From Leisingera sp. ANG59 (GTDB lineage Bacteria > Pseudomonadota > Alphaproteobacteria > Rhodobacterales > Rhodobacteraceae): a DNA stretch of 64,000 nt. Where the stretch lies: the NCBI RefSeq assembly GCF_013317235.1, contig NZ_WLCM01000002.1, positions 1-64,000 of the forward strand, given 5' to 3'. Made by a program: the position numbers and the translations under genes. The notes beneath the pieces are model-generated. The model did not search any database. It was not told where the DNA came from and worked only from the letters and a program-made list of their open reading frames with translations. This document shows, in pieces, positions 8,102 through 16,447 of this stretch. The stretch's first letter is position 1; each line of letters begins with the position of its first letter.

Positions 8102-9073
8102 ATGACGCGACGCGCGGTAGTTGTTGGCACAGGCCACTATCTCCCCGAACGGGTGGTGGAAAACGCGGAATTCGAAGCCACGCTGGACACAACGGACGAA
8201 TGGATCCGCAGCCGGTCCGGCATCGAACGCCGCCATTTCGCCGCTGAGGGAGAGACCACATCGGATATGGCCGCCAAGGCAGCTGAGCGCGCTTTGGCGG
8301 ACGCAGGCCTGACGGCAGATGATCTGGACGCCATCGTGGTGGCAACCTCGACCCCGGATCTCACCTTCCCCTCTGCCGCCACCATGGTGCAGTCCAAGCT
8401 GGGCATGACCAAGGGCTTTGCCTTTGACGTTCAGGCGGTCTGCGCCGGTTTCGTCTATGCGCTTTCCAACGCCAGCGCCCTGATTGCCTCGGGCCAGGCG
8501 TCCCGCGTGATGGTGATCGGCGCGGAGACCTTCAGCCGGATCATGGACTGGACCGACCGATCCACCTGCGTGCTGTTCGGCGACGGCGCCGGCGCCCTGC
8601 TGCTGGAAGCACAGGAGCAGCCCGGCACCAACACCGACCGCGGCATCCTGTCGACCGACCTCAATTCCGACGGCCGCTACAAGGATCTGCTGTACGTCGA
8701 TGGCGGGGTCTCCACCCAATCTACCGGCCACCTGCGGATGCAGGGCAACCAAGTGTTCCGACACGCGGTCGAGAAGCTGGCCTCCACCGCCAATACCGCG
8801 CTGGACCGCGCCGGCCTCAGCGCCGCAGATGTTGACTGGATTGTGCCGCATCAGGCCAATATCCGCATCATTCAGGGCACCGCCAAGAAAATGGGGCTCA
8901 GCATGGACAACGTGGTTGTAACCGTGCAGGATCACGGCAATACCTCCGCCGCCTCCATTCCGCTGGCCCTGTCGGTCGGCAAAGAACGCGGCCAGATCAA
9001 AGAAGGCGATCTGATCGTGACCGAGGCCATTGGCGGCGGCCTGGCCTGGGGTGCTGTTGTGCTGCGCTGGTAA
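8102..9073 (+). CDS. fabH: 3-oxoacyl-ACP synthase III (KAS III)
   Basis: A 323-residue thiolase-fold enzyme with the complete KAS III triad: Cys114 in QAVCAGF, His249 in VPHQANIRI and Asn279 in DHGNTSAAS. FabH condenses acetyl-CoA with malonyl-ACP to start fatty acid elongation. It follows plsX by 17 bases and is followed by ihfA after a 101-base spacer that contains a recognisable promoter. Length, motifs and neighbours all agree with FabH rather than a polyketide-type KAS III. Confidence 0.96.
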   Translation: MTRRAVVVGTGHYLPERVVENAEFEATLDTTDEWIRSRSGIERRHFAAEGETTSDMAAKAAERALADAGLTADDLDAIVVATSTPDLTFPSAATMVQSKLGMTKGFAFDVQAVCAGFVYALSNASALIASGQASRVMVIGAETFSRIMDWTDRSTCVLFGDGAGALLLEAQEQPGTNTDRGILSTDLNSDGRYKDLLYVDGGVSTQSTGHLRMQGNQVFRHAVEKLASTANTALDRAGLSAADVDWIVPHQANIRIIQGTAKKMGLSMDNVVVTVQDHGNTSAASIPLALSVGKERGQIKEGDLIVTEAIGGGLAWGAVVLRW

Positions 9074-9122
9074 CGGCGCGGTTCGAATTTCCGCCCGAAT
9101 TCCCCGGTGCAATTCATTGATA

Positions 9123-9152
9123 TTGACAGGGAAATTCCCTCCGCCCTATGCT
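9123..9152 (+). promoter_or_regulatory. Promoter for ihfA
   Basis: TTGACA (9123-9128) and TATGCT (9147-9152) are separated by 18 bases, a good sigma-70 match. Between them lies a small palindrome GGGAAATTCCC (9129-9139) that could be an operator. The predicted transcript start is shortly before the ihfA ATG at 9175. Confidence 0.5.
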
Positions 9153-9174
9153 TTGGCAAACAACGGGGATTGGT

Positions 9175-9477
9175 ATGGGCGAAAAAACACTGACACGAAT
9201 GGATTTGAGTGAAGCTGTTTTCCGGGAAGTCGGCCTGTCGCGCAACGAAAGCGCACAGCTGGTGGAAAGCATGCTGCAGCATATGTCGGATGCCCTGGTG
9301 CGCGGTGAACAGGTTAAGATTTCCTCGTTCGGCACCTTCAGCGTAAGGGACAAGTCGGCCCGGGTCGGGCGCAACCCGAAAACGGGCGAAGAAGTGCCGA
9401 TCCAGCCGCGCCGCGTGCTGACCTTCCGGCCCTCCCACCTGATGAAAGACCGCGTGGCAGACGGCAACCGTAAGTAA
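9175..9477 (+). CDS. ihfA: Integration host factor subunit alpha
   Basis: From the ATG at 9175 the protein is 100 residues, the standard IhfA size, and begins [16 protein letters not shown]. An earlier in-frame ATG at 9148 overlaps the predicted -10 box and adds nine residues absent from the family, so it was rejected. The DNA-bending arm is seen in [12 protein letters not shown], with [13 protein letters not shown] before it. IHF binds and bends specific DNA as a heterodimer with IhfB, which is not in this window. The MerR gene follows after 15 bases, an arrangement conserved in alphaproteobacteria. Confidence 0.95.
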   Translation: MGEKTLTRMDLSEAVFREVGLSRNESAQLVESMLQHMSDALVRGEQVKISSFGTFSVRDKSARVGRNPKTGEEVPIQPRRVLTFRPSHLMKDRVADGNRK

Positions 9478-9492
9478 CGGGACCAATAGGCC

Positions 9493-11475
9493 ATGTCGAA
9501 ATCACCGGACGCCTTCCGCACCATCAGCGAAGTTGCGGAATGGCTGGACGTGCAGGCGCATGTTCTGCGCTTCTGGGAGAGCAAGTTCACCCAGGTCAAA
9601 CCTGTGAAGCGCGCCGGCGGGCGGCGCTATTACCGGCCTGCGGATATGCAGCTGCTGGGCGGGATCAGGAAGCTGCTGCACGTTGACGGATTGTCTATCA
9701 AGGAAGTGCAGGCTCTGTTGCGCGAACAGGGCGTGGCCCATGTCGCCAGCCTGTCGCACCCGCTGGACGGCGGGGAAGAGCCCGCCTCTGAGGCCTCGCC
9801 GCCAGCGGACACTCTGGGCGATGACTGGCAGCAGTCGCTGGAGATGAGCGCGGAGGCGTCCGCCGGGGACAACGCCGAAGACAGCAATGTGGTCGGCTTC
9901 CCGCAGTCCACCTTGCCGGACCCCCCTCCGCCTGCTTCCCTTTCCACACCTTCCCAGGCTGCTCCACGGCCCGAAGCCGCCGCTGCGCCGCAAATGCAGA
10001 TGGACCTTGCGCCGCCCGCCGCAAACGGCAGCACTGATCCTTCCGGCGAGGCACCCGCCGCCCCTGCGGCAGAGCCGCCGGCAGCCGCAGTAGATACGGC
10101 CGGACAGACCGCGGATGCTGCCCCGTTCGATGTTCACCCGGTGGCAGCGCAGTCAGCATCCGAAGCCGCACCGGAGGCACAGACTGAGGCAGAGGACACG
10201 GAACTGCCTGCCGCCGGATCCGCGCTTCAGGATCAGGAACCGCAAGCCGCTGAGCCCCCCCTTCTGCACGACGGAGCTGCTGCGCAGGACCAGCCTGCCG
10301 CACCTGCGGCCGGGGCGCCGCAGGATCTGTTCGCTGGTGAAAGACGCGCAGAGCCGGCCCCCGCCGTGCCGCCACTGGAAGACATTCCGGAACCTGTGGC
10401 CGCGCCGGAAACGGCTGACAGGGCAGAGGACCAGCAGCCGGACTTTTCCGCTGCGCCCGCGGCCGCCGGAGACGCGGCCCCGGCGGCACCTGAAGCGGCT
10501 GCAGCCGGCGAAGACACTTTGGAAACCGCGCCCGAGCCGCCAGCAGAACCTGTCCCGGAAGCGCCTGCCTCCCCGCTGGAAGATATCGCGCCGTTGACCG
10601 GCCAGGAGCATTTGCCGGAGCCAGAAGCAGACGCCGAAGCCGCCTCTGCTGACAAGCCAGCCCTGGCCGCTGACGAGCTGCCGCCTGCGGCCGCGCAGCA
10701 GCCGGAGGACGACGTGCTGGAAGCTGCCGCGGAAGAGGCAACTGAGACAGCCCTTGAAACACCGCCAGCGCCGCTGGATGAGATTGCCCCGCTGACCGGC
10801 CAGGAATACCTGTCTGAAACGGAAGCGGAACCGGACGAGCCGGAGCAAGGTCTTACCGTTGCGGAGACGCCTCTTGCCGCCGGCTTGCCTCTGGCCGGAG
10901 ACATACAGGAACCGGAACCCGCTGCCGCATCTGCGGAGCTTGCGGAGGAGGACATCACCGCAGCCGTTGCGACGGAAGACCAGATGCCGGTTGCAACAGA
11001 AACTGCACAGCCGGAGCCTGCGCCGATGACGGACCCGGAACCGGCAGAAGACACATTGGTTGCCGCCGCAGGGATGCAGCCCGAGGAACCGCTGGACTTC
11101 ATCGTTTCCGCCGAAGAGCCCATGCAAGCCGCGCCAGAGCCGGAGCAGGATCTTCCTGCTGATCCTGCTGCGGGCTTCCCGCCGCACGATCTTGACGAGG
11201 CCGCCCGCCAGGTTGACGCGCTGCAGTTCGCCGGCGGCTTCAACGGCAGCGCGGATGAAAACGAAGAAGTGACGGCCCGGGCCGATGCAGAGACGGACCC
11301 GCAGCCGGAGGCGATCGAAGAAGCACCGGCAGAGGAGGAGCCTGCCGCCCCTGCCCCTGTGCAGCCCGGCGTCCTGGCGCTACTGGCGGAAACCCGCAGC
11401 CTGCCGCCGCAGTATCTGGCGGCCGTTTCCGCCTGCGCCGAGGAACTGCGCACGCTTGTTCAGAACAGGCACTGA
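9493..11475 (+). CDS. MerR-family regulator with a very long disordered tail
   Basis: The first 85 residues are a MerR winged-helix domain ([20 protein letters not shown], then RRYYRPADM). The remaining roughly 570 residues are Ala/Pro/Glu-rich and predicted disordered, with imperfect internal repeats such as [14 protein letters not shown] and [14 protein letters not shown] (about 180 bases apart). The extreme C-terminus ([20 protein letters not shown]) looks ordered and conserved. Typical MerR proteins have 110-280 residues. No metal- or drug-binding cysteines are seen. The domain follows ihfA, where a MerR-type protein is usual in this order. The target genes are unknown; the acidic tail may be a protein-interaction region. 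Confidence 0.8.
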   Translation: MSKSPDAFRTISEVAEWLDVQAHVLRFWESKFTQVKPVKRAGGRRYYRPADMQLLGGIRKLLHVDGLSIKEVQALLREQGVAHVASLSHPLDGGEEPASEASPPADTLGDDWQQSLEMSAEASAGDNAEDSNVVGFPQSTLPDPPPPASLSTPSQAAPRPEAAAAPQMQMDLAPPAANGSTDPSGEAPAAPAAEPPAAAVDTAGQTADAAPFDVHPVAAQSASEAAPEAQTEAEDTELPAAGSALQDQEPQAAEPPLLHDGAAAQDQPAAPAAGAPQDLFAGERRAEPAPAVPPLEDIPEPVAAPETADRAEDQQPDFSAAPAAAGDAAPAAPEAAAAGEDTLETAPEPPAEPVPEAPASPLEDIAPLTGQEHLPEPEADAEAASADKPALAADELPPAAAQQPEDDVLEAAAEEATETALETPPAPLDEIAPLTGQEYLSETEAEPDEPEQGLTVAETPLAAGLPLAGDIQEPEPAAASAELAEEDITAAVATEDQMPVATETAQPEPAPMTDPEPAEDTLVAAAGMQPEEPLDFIVSAEEPMQAAPEPEQDLPADPAAGFPPHDLDEAARQVDALQFAGGFNGSADENEEVTARADAETDPQPEAIEEAPAEEEPAAPAPVQPGVLALLAETRSLPPQYLAAVSACAEELRTLVQNRH

Positions 11476-11523
11476 AACCGGCCATCCGGAAACACGGAGC
11501 GGCTTCCAGGCCGGAAAAACGGC

Positions 11524-11546
11524 TGCCGCATGCGTCTGCTGCGGCA
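11524..11546 (+). terminator. Hairpin after the MerR gene
   Basis: TGCCGCA (11524-11530) pairs with TGCGGCA (11540-11546) across nine bases, about 50 bases beyond the MerR stop. There is no T-run, so it is only a possible terminator. The rest of the spacer up to the tRNA holds nothing recognisable. Confidence 0.3.
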
Positions 11547-11640
11547 ACTGCTTCTGCCTGCTGAATTTCTTTGCCGGGCTGCAAAAAATCTTGCCGCCCC
11601 CTCTTGCCCCTGCCGCGAAAACGGTTAGAAGGCTTTGCAA

Positions 11641-11717
11641 CGGGCTATGGCGCAGCCTGGTAGCGCGTCCGTCTGGGGGACGGAAGGTCGCAGGTTCGAG
11701 TCCTGCTAGCCCGACCA
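11641..11717 (+). tRNA. tRNA-Pro (anticodon GGG)
   Basis: A 77-base cloverleaf. The acceptor arms CGGGCTA (11641-11647) and TAGCCCG (11707-11713) pair fully, with discriminator A and an encoded CCA. The D arm is GCGC/GCGC. The anticodon stem TCCGT/ACGGA closes the seven-base loop CTGGGGG, giving anticodon GGG for CCC/CCU proline codons. The T arm GCAGG-TTCGAGT-CCTGC is canonical. Confidence 0.95.
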
Positions 11718-11722
11718 TATGA

Positions 11723-11756
11723 AAAACGCCCGGGTGTTTGCACACCCGGGCGTTTT
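11723..11756 (+). terminator. Intrinsic terminator after tRNA-Pro
   Basis: A 15-bp perfect stem (arms 11723-11737 and 11742-11756) with a four-base TTGC loop, preceded by A's and ending in four T's. It begins six bases after the tRNA CCA end. It is a strong rho-independent terminator. Confidence 0.85.
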
Positions 11757-11842
11757 CGTATCCGGCGCAAGGCTTTGGCGATTGCGCAACGGGGCCGTTT
11801 GGGCCAGCATCGCCGCAAAGCCGGCGCGGAGGGGGACAGGAC

Positions 11843-12922
11843 ATGACAGGCGTATTGCCCAGCCAAACCATTGAAATGATGCTGGAGCGCGGGGAGATCA
11901 CCGTCAGCACGCCGCTGGTGGAGGGCCAGGTGCAGCCGGCCAGCCTCGACCTGCGCCTGGGCAATGTGGCCTACCGGGTGCGGGCATCGTTTCTGGCCGG
12001 CCAGGGCCGCAGCGTTTCCGACCGGCTGACCGAGTTTGAGATGCACCGGATCGACCTGAGCAATGGCGCGGTTCTGGAAAAGGGCTGCGTCTATGTGGTG
12101 CCGCTGATGGAAGGGCTGGCGCTGCCGCTGGACGTCTCGGCCGTCGCCAATGCCAAAAGCTCCACCGGGCGGCTGGACCTGCTGACCCGCACCCTCACCG
12201 ACGGCGGCGAGGAATTCGACCGCATCAAGCCCGGCTACACCGGCCCGCTGTATGCCGAGATTTGCCCGCGCTCCTTCTCGGTGCTGGTGCGCCCCGGCAT
12301 GCGCCTCAATCAGATCCGCTTCCGGACCGGCCAGGCGGTTCTGTCTGATGCCGAACTGAAGATGCTGCACGCCGGCACCCCGCTGGTGGATGGCGAGGCG
12401 GTGATCGAGGACGGGCTGGGCTTTTCCGTCGATCTAAAGCTGCCCGGCACCGATCTGGTCGGCTACCGCGCCAAACCGCACACCGGGGTCATCGACCTGG
12501 ACCGGATCGGCGAATACGACCCGCAGGAATACTGGGAGGAAGTGCGCACCCGCGACGGCCGCATCATCCTGGACCCCGGCGCGTTCTATATTCTGGTCAG
12601 CCGCGAGGCGGTGCATATCCCGCCTGCCTATGCCGCCGAGATGGCGCCTTATCTGGCGATGGTGGGCGAGTTCCGGGTGCATTACGCGGGATTCTTCGAT
12701 CCCGGCTTCGGCCATGACGCCGCCGGCGGCACCGGCTCGCGCGGGGTGCTGGAGGTGCGCTGCCACGAGGCGCCCTTTGTGCTGGAGCACGGCCAGGTGG
12801 TGGGCCGCCTGGTTTATGAGAAAATGGCCGAGGTGCCGGAACAGCTCTATGGCGCCGGCATTGCCTCCAACTACCAGGGCCAGGGGCTGAAGCTGTCGAA
12901 GCATTTCAAAACGCCGGAGTAA
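11843..12922 (+). CDS. dcd: dCTP deaminase, double-length alphaproteobacterial form
   Basis: A 359-residue protein. GAGGGGGA precedes the ATG at 11843; an upstream in-frame ATG falls in the tRNA terminator and was rejected. The N-terminal half has ANAKSSTGRLDLL and GPLYAEICPRSF, with the Glu expected to act in deamination, then VRPGMRLNQIRF. The C-terminal half has a second dUTPase-like domain (HYAGFFDPGFG, then RGVLEVRCHEAPFVLEHGQ). Standard Dcd has about 190 residues and forms trimers; this form appears to be a fused duplication. It converts dCTP to dUTP for dTMP synthesis. The gene stands alone, convergent with the Lrp gene. Confidence 0.88.
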   Translation: MTGVLPSQTIEMMLERGEITVSTPLVEGQVQPASLDLRLGNVAYRVRASFLAGQGRSVSDRLTEFEMHRIDLSNGAVLEKGCVYVVPLMEGLALPLDVSAVANAKSSTGRLDLLTRTLTDGGEEFDRIKPGYTGPLYAEICPRSFSVLVRPGMRLNQIRFRTGQAVLSDAELKMLHAGTPLVDGEAVIEDGLGFSVDLKLPGTDLVGYRAKPHTGVIDLDRIGEYDPQEYWEEVRTRDGRIILDPGAFYILVSREAVHIPPAYAAEMAPYLAMVGEFRVHYAGFFDPGFGHDAAGGTGSRGVLEVRCHEAPFVLEHGQVVGRLVYEKMAEVPEQLYGAGIASNYQGQGLKLSKHFKTPE

Positions 12923-12938
12923 CCCTTCCGGCGCCGCC

Positions 12939-13472
12939 TCAGCGCTTGATGTACAGCTCTTCCTCCAGCTCATCGCTGACACCGGCCTGCACGGTGCGCT
13001 CCAGATGGGTGGAGAGCGTCATATAGGTGCGGGTGCCGCGCACCCCTTCGACGTCATAGATGCGGGCCAGCAGCCCCTCCAGCGCATGCGGAGACGCCAC
13101 CCGCACCTTGAGGATCAGGCAGGTGTCGCCGGTGGCGGTGTGGATCTCCTCCACCTCCGGCCAGGCCTCCAGCGACAAAAGCTCTGCCGTCTTGCCCCAG
13201 CCCACCGTGTCGACATGGATGAAGGCCAGCATCGGCTTGCCCACCGCAGGCCCGTCCAGCTGCGCCACCGTCGCCCGGATCGCGCCGGAGGCCCTGAGCC
13301 GTTTCACCCGCTCATGCACCGCCGGCGCAGACAACCCGGCCACCTGCCCGATAGCCGCATAAGACAGCGTCGCATCGACGCTCAGCGCGCCTAATATTTT
13401 TCGGTCCAACGCGTCCAGAACACGGGCAGCCCCGCCGTTTCTCCGAACCTCATCTGTTTTTTCCCTGACCAT
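12939..13472 (-). CDS. Lrp/AsnC-family transcriptional regulator
   Basis: About 177 residues from the ATG at 13472, which has a GGGCGG-like ribosome binding site. A start 27 bases further upstream lacks one. An N-terminal helix-turn-helix (LDRKILGALSVDATLSYAAI then LSAPAVHERVKRLR) is followed by a RAM ligand-binding domain (IHTATGDTCLILKVRVASP). Such regulators sense amino acids. It is divergent from an MFS gene, with only 71 bases between the starts and the palindrome TGAACATTCTTCA at 13521-13533 in that gap. It therefore probably controls that transporter and itself. Confidence 0.85.
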   Translation of the reverse strand: MVREKTDEVRRNGGAARVLDALDRKILGALSVDATLSYAAIGQVAGLSAPAVHERVKRLRASGAIRATVAQLDGPAVGKPMLAFIHVDTVGWGKTAELLSLEAWPEVEEIHTATGDTCLILKVRVASPHALEGLLARIYDVEGVRGTRTYMTLSTHLERTVQAGVSDELEEELYIKR

Positions 13473-13520
13473 ATCCGCCCGCCCTTCACAGAACTTCATT
13501 CAGCACATAGCAAAGATACC

Positions 13521-13533
13521 TGAACATTCTTCA
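13521..13533. promoter_or_regulatory. Candidate Lrp-type operator
   Basis: TGAA-N5-TTCA palindrome in the 71-base gap between the divergent Lrp and MFS genes. Its location fits an autoregulatory site; the sequence match to known Lrp sites is loose. Confidence 0.35.
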
Positions 13534-13543
13534 AGGTAAACCC

Positions 13544-14698
13544 ATGCGAACCCCGATTCTGATCCTGATGAGCGCCATTGGCGTGATTGGCGCGAACTCC
13601 CTGCTGCTGTCGCCGGTGGTGACGGCGGTCAGCCAGACCCTGGATGCCACCACGGCAGAGGTGATGCGGGCCGCCAGCGCCTATGGGCTGGGGGTGGCCG
13701 CCGCGGCGCTGCTGCTGGCGCCTCTGGGGGACCGGATCGGTGCCGGGCGGGTAATGCGGGCGGCACTCTTGCTGCTGGGGGCCGGGCTGGGCGCCAGCGC
13801 CGCGGCGCCGGATGTCTGGACGCTGATGGCGGCGCAAGCCCTCTGCGGGCTGGCGGCGGGGGCCGCCCTGCCCTCGATCTACACGCTGGCGATGGTGATT
13901 GCCCCCAAAGGGCGCGAGGCGCAAGTGCTGGGCTATGTGCTTGCGGGCTGGACCGTATCGATGGTCCTAGGCGTCAGCGTCAGCGCCTGGGCCACTGATC
14001 TGGCAGGCTGGCGCGCGGTCTATGGCACCCTGGCGGGGGTGGCGCTGCTGCTGTGGGCCGCCTCCGCTTCGCTGCGGGCCGCGGGCAGCCCCAGCGGCCA
14101 GGCGACCTCGCCGCTGACGGCCCTGCGGGTGCCGGGAATCTTCCGCGGCCTCCTGGCAACCGCGCTGCTGATGATGGGGTTCTACAGCAGCTATTTCTTC
14201 ACTGGCGCCCATATCACAAAAGGATTGGGCCTGAGCACCACCCAGGCGGGCCTGCTGCCGCTGTTTTACGGTATCGGCTTCGGCCTTGCGGTGCTGCTGG
14301 ATCCGCTGCTGGACCGGCTGGGGCTTGCCCGCGCCACCGCACCTGTGCTGCTGGCGGTCACAGCCAGCTACCTTCTGATGATGGCAGTTGCGCAGGAGTA
14401 TTTGCTGCTGATGGGCGCTGCCTTAGTCTGGGGGGTGTTCCAGCATCTTGCGCTCAATTTGCTGGTGGCGCGGCTCACCGCACTGGAGCCTGCGCAGCGC
14501 GGCGCCATCATGGGGCTTTACAGCACCGTCACTTATCTCTGTGTTTTTGCAGCGCCCTTTGCGGGCGGGCTGCTGTTCGCAGGCTGGGGTTTGGCCGGCT
14601 GCCTGATGCTGTCCGCTCTGCTGGCGCTCAGCGGCGCGGCTGAGGCGCTTGGTCTCCGGGGCAAACCCGGCGCACTGCCTGCCGGTTCCGCTACTTAA
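13544..14698 (+). CDS. MFS transporter (DHA1-like)
   Basis: A 384-residue integral membrane protein with about 12 hydrophobic helices. The MFS loop 2-3 motif appears as APLGDRIGAGRVMRAA near residue 60, and the helix-5 motif as VLAGWTVSMVLGVSVSAWA. It resembles drug/sugar efflux antiporters of the AraJ/PbuE type. Divergence from an Lrp/AsnC regulator suggests that the cargo is an amino acid or a related metabolite, but that is inference. The 3' end overlaps by 8 bases the end of the convergent small gene at 14691. Confidence 0.85.
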   Translation: MRTPILILMSAIGVIGANSLLLSPVVTAVSQTLDATTAEVMRAASAYGLGVAAAALLLAPLGDRIGAGRVMRAALLLLGAGLGASAAAPDVWTLMAAQALCGLAAGAALPSIYTLAMVIAPKGREAQVLGYVLAGWTVSMVLGVSVSAWATDLAGWRAVYGTLAGVALLLWAASASLRAAGSPSGQATSPLTALRVPGIFRGLLATALLMMGFYSSYFFTGAHITKGLGLSTTQAGLLPLFYGIGFGLAVLLDPLLDRLGLARATAPVLLAVTASYLLMMAVAQEYLLLMGAALVWGVFQHLALNLLVARLTALEPAQRGAIMGLYSTVTYLCVFAAPFAGGLLFAGWGLAGCLMLSALLALSGAAEALGLRGKPGALPAGSAT

Positions 14699-14888
14699 CC
14701 TTGGGGATGCGCGACCTTGCATTGCGCAATTTGCGCTGCGGGCTGGGGCCGGACCCGAATCCCGGTGCTGGCCCATTGCTCTTGCCCAGGCGCTTCGCGC
14801 CGTGTTGCGCGGCGCGGCGCAGCCCGGCATTGACCGCGCGCCCGATCAGGCGGCGCAGCACCATGCGGATGATCCAGTTCGCATTCAT
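14691..14888 (-). CDS. Small basic protein after scpB
   Basis: A 65-residue protein starting MNANWIIRMVLRRLIGRAVN, strongly basic with a short amphipathic N-terminus and a disordered Arg/Pro/Gly tail. It lies 81 bases downstream of scpB on the same strand, with GAGGG and GAGGA-like elements before the ATG. The N-terminal pattern resembles small conserved Rhodobacteraceae proteins found after scpB, which is why I keep it despite its size. The function is unknown. It could be membrane-surface associated. It overlaps the MFS gene end. Confidence 0.55.
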   Translation of the reverse strand: MNANWIIRMVLRRLIGRAVNAGLRRAAQHGAKRLGKSNGPAPGFGSGPSPQRKLRNARSRIPKVK

Positions 14889-14969
14889 GTCCTCAGCCCT
14901 CTTTCAGCCCTGCCCGCTCCTTTAGCAGGGTAATGCGGCAATTTCCGGGCGTTCTGAGCCGCGGAGGCG

Positions 14970-15653
14970 TCACTCCTCGAACAGTTCCGCCTGTTCTTCC
15001 GCTTCGTCGTCCTCGTCGCCGTTCTGACCCAGCGGCAGGCTGCCCGGCGGCGGCCGGTTCTCCAACAGGCCCGCGGCGCGCAGCTCTTTCAGGCCCGGCA
15101 GGTCGCGGGCGCTTTCCAGGCCGAAATGATCCAGGAACACCGGCGTCACCACAAAGGTCACCGGGCGGCCCGGCGTCATCCGGCGGCGGCCCAGGCGGAT
15201 CCAGTCCATCTCCATCAGCTGGTCGATGGTGCCGCGCGAGACCGACACGCCGCGGATTTCCTCGATCTCCGCCCGGGTCACCGGCTGGTGATAGGCCACG
15301 ATGGCCAGCGTCTCGATCGCAGCGCGGCTCAGCTTGCGCAGCTCGGTGGTTTCCTTCTGCATCAGGAAGCCCAGGTCCGGCGCGGTGCGGATCGCCCAGG
15401 CATCACCCAGACGCACCACCCGCACGCCGCGCCCCTCATAGCGCTTGCGCAGATGCTCCAGCGCCTCGCGCGGGTTGCAGCCATGCGGCATCCGGCCCTC
15501 AAGGTCGCGCAGGGTCACCGGCTCGGCACTGGCAAACAGCACCGCTTCCACCATCCGCTCCTGCTCTGCCATCGGCGGCGCATCGAACAGGGTGTCATTG
15601 TCATCGCGCACCGGGGCGCCCTGGCCGTGGCCGTCCATGATCTGGTCTTCCAT
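14970..15653 (-). CDS. scpB: SMC-Scp complex subunit ScpB
   Basis: A 227-residue protein with the ScpB winged-helix repeats: MVEAVLFASAEPVTLRDLEG at about 34, and the conserved LSRAAIETLAIVAYHQPVTR followed by RGVSVSRGTIDQLMEM. ScpB dimerises and binds ScpA in the SMC condensin, which compacts and segregates chromosomes. The gene overlaps the scpA stop by one base (15653), so translation is coupled. The acidic C-terminal tail (GDEDDEAEEQAELFEE) is a lineage extension beyond the winged-helix core. Confidence 0.93.
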   Translation of the reverse strand: MEDQIMDGHGQGAPVRDDNDTLFDAPPMAEQERMVEAVLFASAEPVTLRDLEGRMPHGCNPREALEHLRKRYEGRGVRVVRLGDAWAIRTAPDLGFLMQKETTELRKLSRAAIETLAIVAYHQPVTRAEIEEIRGVSVSRGTIDQLMEMDWIRLGRRRMTPGRPVTFVVTPVFLDHFGLESARDLPGLKELRAAGLLENRPPPGSLPLGQNGDEDDEAEEQAELFEE

Positions 15654-16447
15654 CAGCTATCCTCGTTCAAGCTGCGCAGCTGGATCGGCGCAAATGTTTC
15701 GCTCTGGCGCAGCTCGGCCTTGCCTTCCTTGACCAGCTGCAGCGAGGCGGCAAAGGTCGCCGCGGTGGCCGACCGCCGCTTCACCGGATCGCTGTGCCAG
15801 CCGTCCGGCAGATAGCTGATCAGGTCGGTCCAGTCTCCGGTGAAGCCCAAAAGGTGGCGCATCCGGTCCAGCGCCTCCTCCATGGTGAAAACCGAGTCGC
15901 GGTCCATCACGAAGGGGCGGAAATCCTCCTTGGTGCGGATGCGGGCATAGGCCTGCATCAGATCCAGCAGGTTGGCGGTATAGGTGACAGTCTTGATCCG
16001 GGCGACACTCTCTTCCTCGCCGCGGGCAAAGAAGTCGCGGCCCAGCCGGTCGCGGGCCATCAGCCGTGCCGAGGCGTCGCGCATCGCCTGAAGGCGCTCC
16101 AACTGGAACGCCAGGTGGGCGGCCAGTTCTTCGCCCGACGGGCCCTCTTCCTCCGGATCGGGGGGCAGCAGCAGGCGGGATTTCAGGAACGCCAGCCAGG
16201 CCGCCATCACCAGGTAGTCGGCGGCCAGCTCGATCCGCAGCTCCTTGGCCTTCTCGACAAAGGCCAGGTACTGTTTCGCCAGCTCCAGCACCGAGATCTT
16301 GCGCAGGTCCACCTTCTGGGTGCGCGACAGCGTCAGCAGCAGGTCGAGCGGGCCTTCGAACCCGTCCACATCGACAATCAGGGCCTCGGCCGCCAGCCGC
16401 TCCTCTACGCTTGTGTCCGCTTCTGAAAAAAGTGACTGCTCAGCCAT
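15653..16447 (-). CDS. scpA: Segregation and condensation protein ScpA
   Basis: 264 residues from the ATG at 16447, which overlaps the nagZ stop (ATGGCTGA); a start further upstream inside nagZ was rejected. ScpA features are FEGPLDLLLTLSRTQKVDLR near the N-terminus, LVMAAWLAFLKSRLLLP, and a C-terminal winged helix ending SLQLVKEGKAELRQSETFAP. ScpA is the kleisin that bridges the SMC heads. The nagZ-scpA-scpB order is conserved in Rhodobacteraceae. Confidence 0.93.
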   Translation of the reverse strand: MAEQSLFSEADTSVEERLAAEALIVDVDGFEGPLDLLLTLSRTQKVDLRKISVLELAKQYLAFVEKAKELRIELAADYLVMAAWLAFLKSRLLLPPDPEEEGPSGEELAAHLAFQLERLQAMRDASARLMARDRLGRDFFARGEEESVARIKTVTYTANLLDLMQAYARIRTKEDFRPFVMDRDSVFTMEEALDRMRHLLGFTGDWTDLISYLPDGWHSDPVKRRSATAATFAASLQLVKEGKAELRQSETFAPIQLRSLNEDS

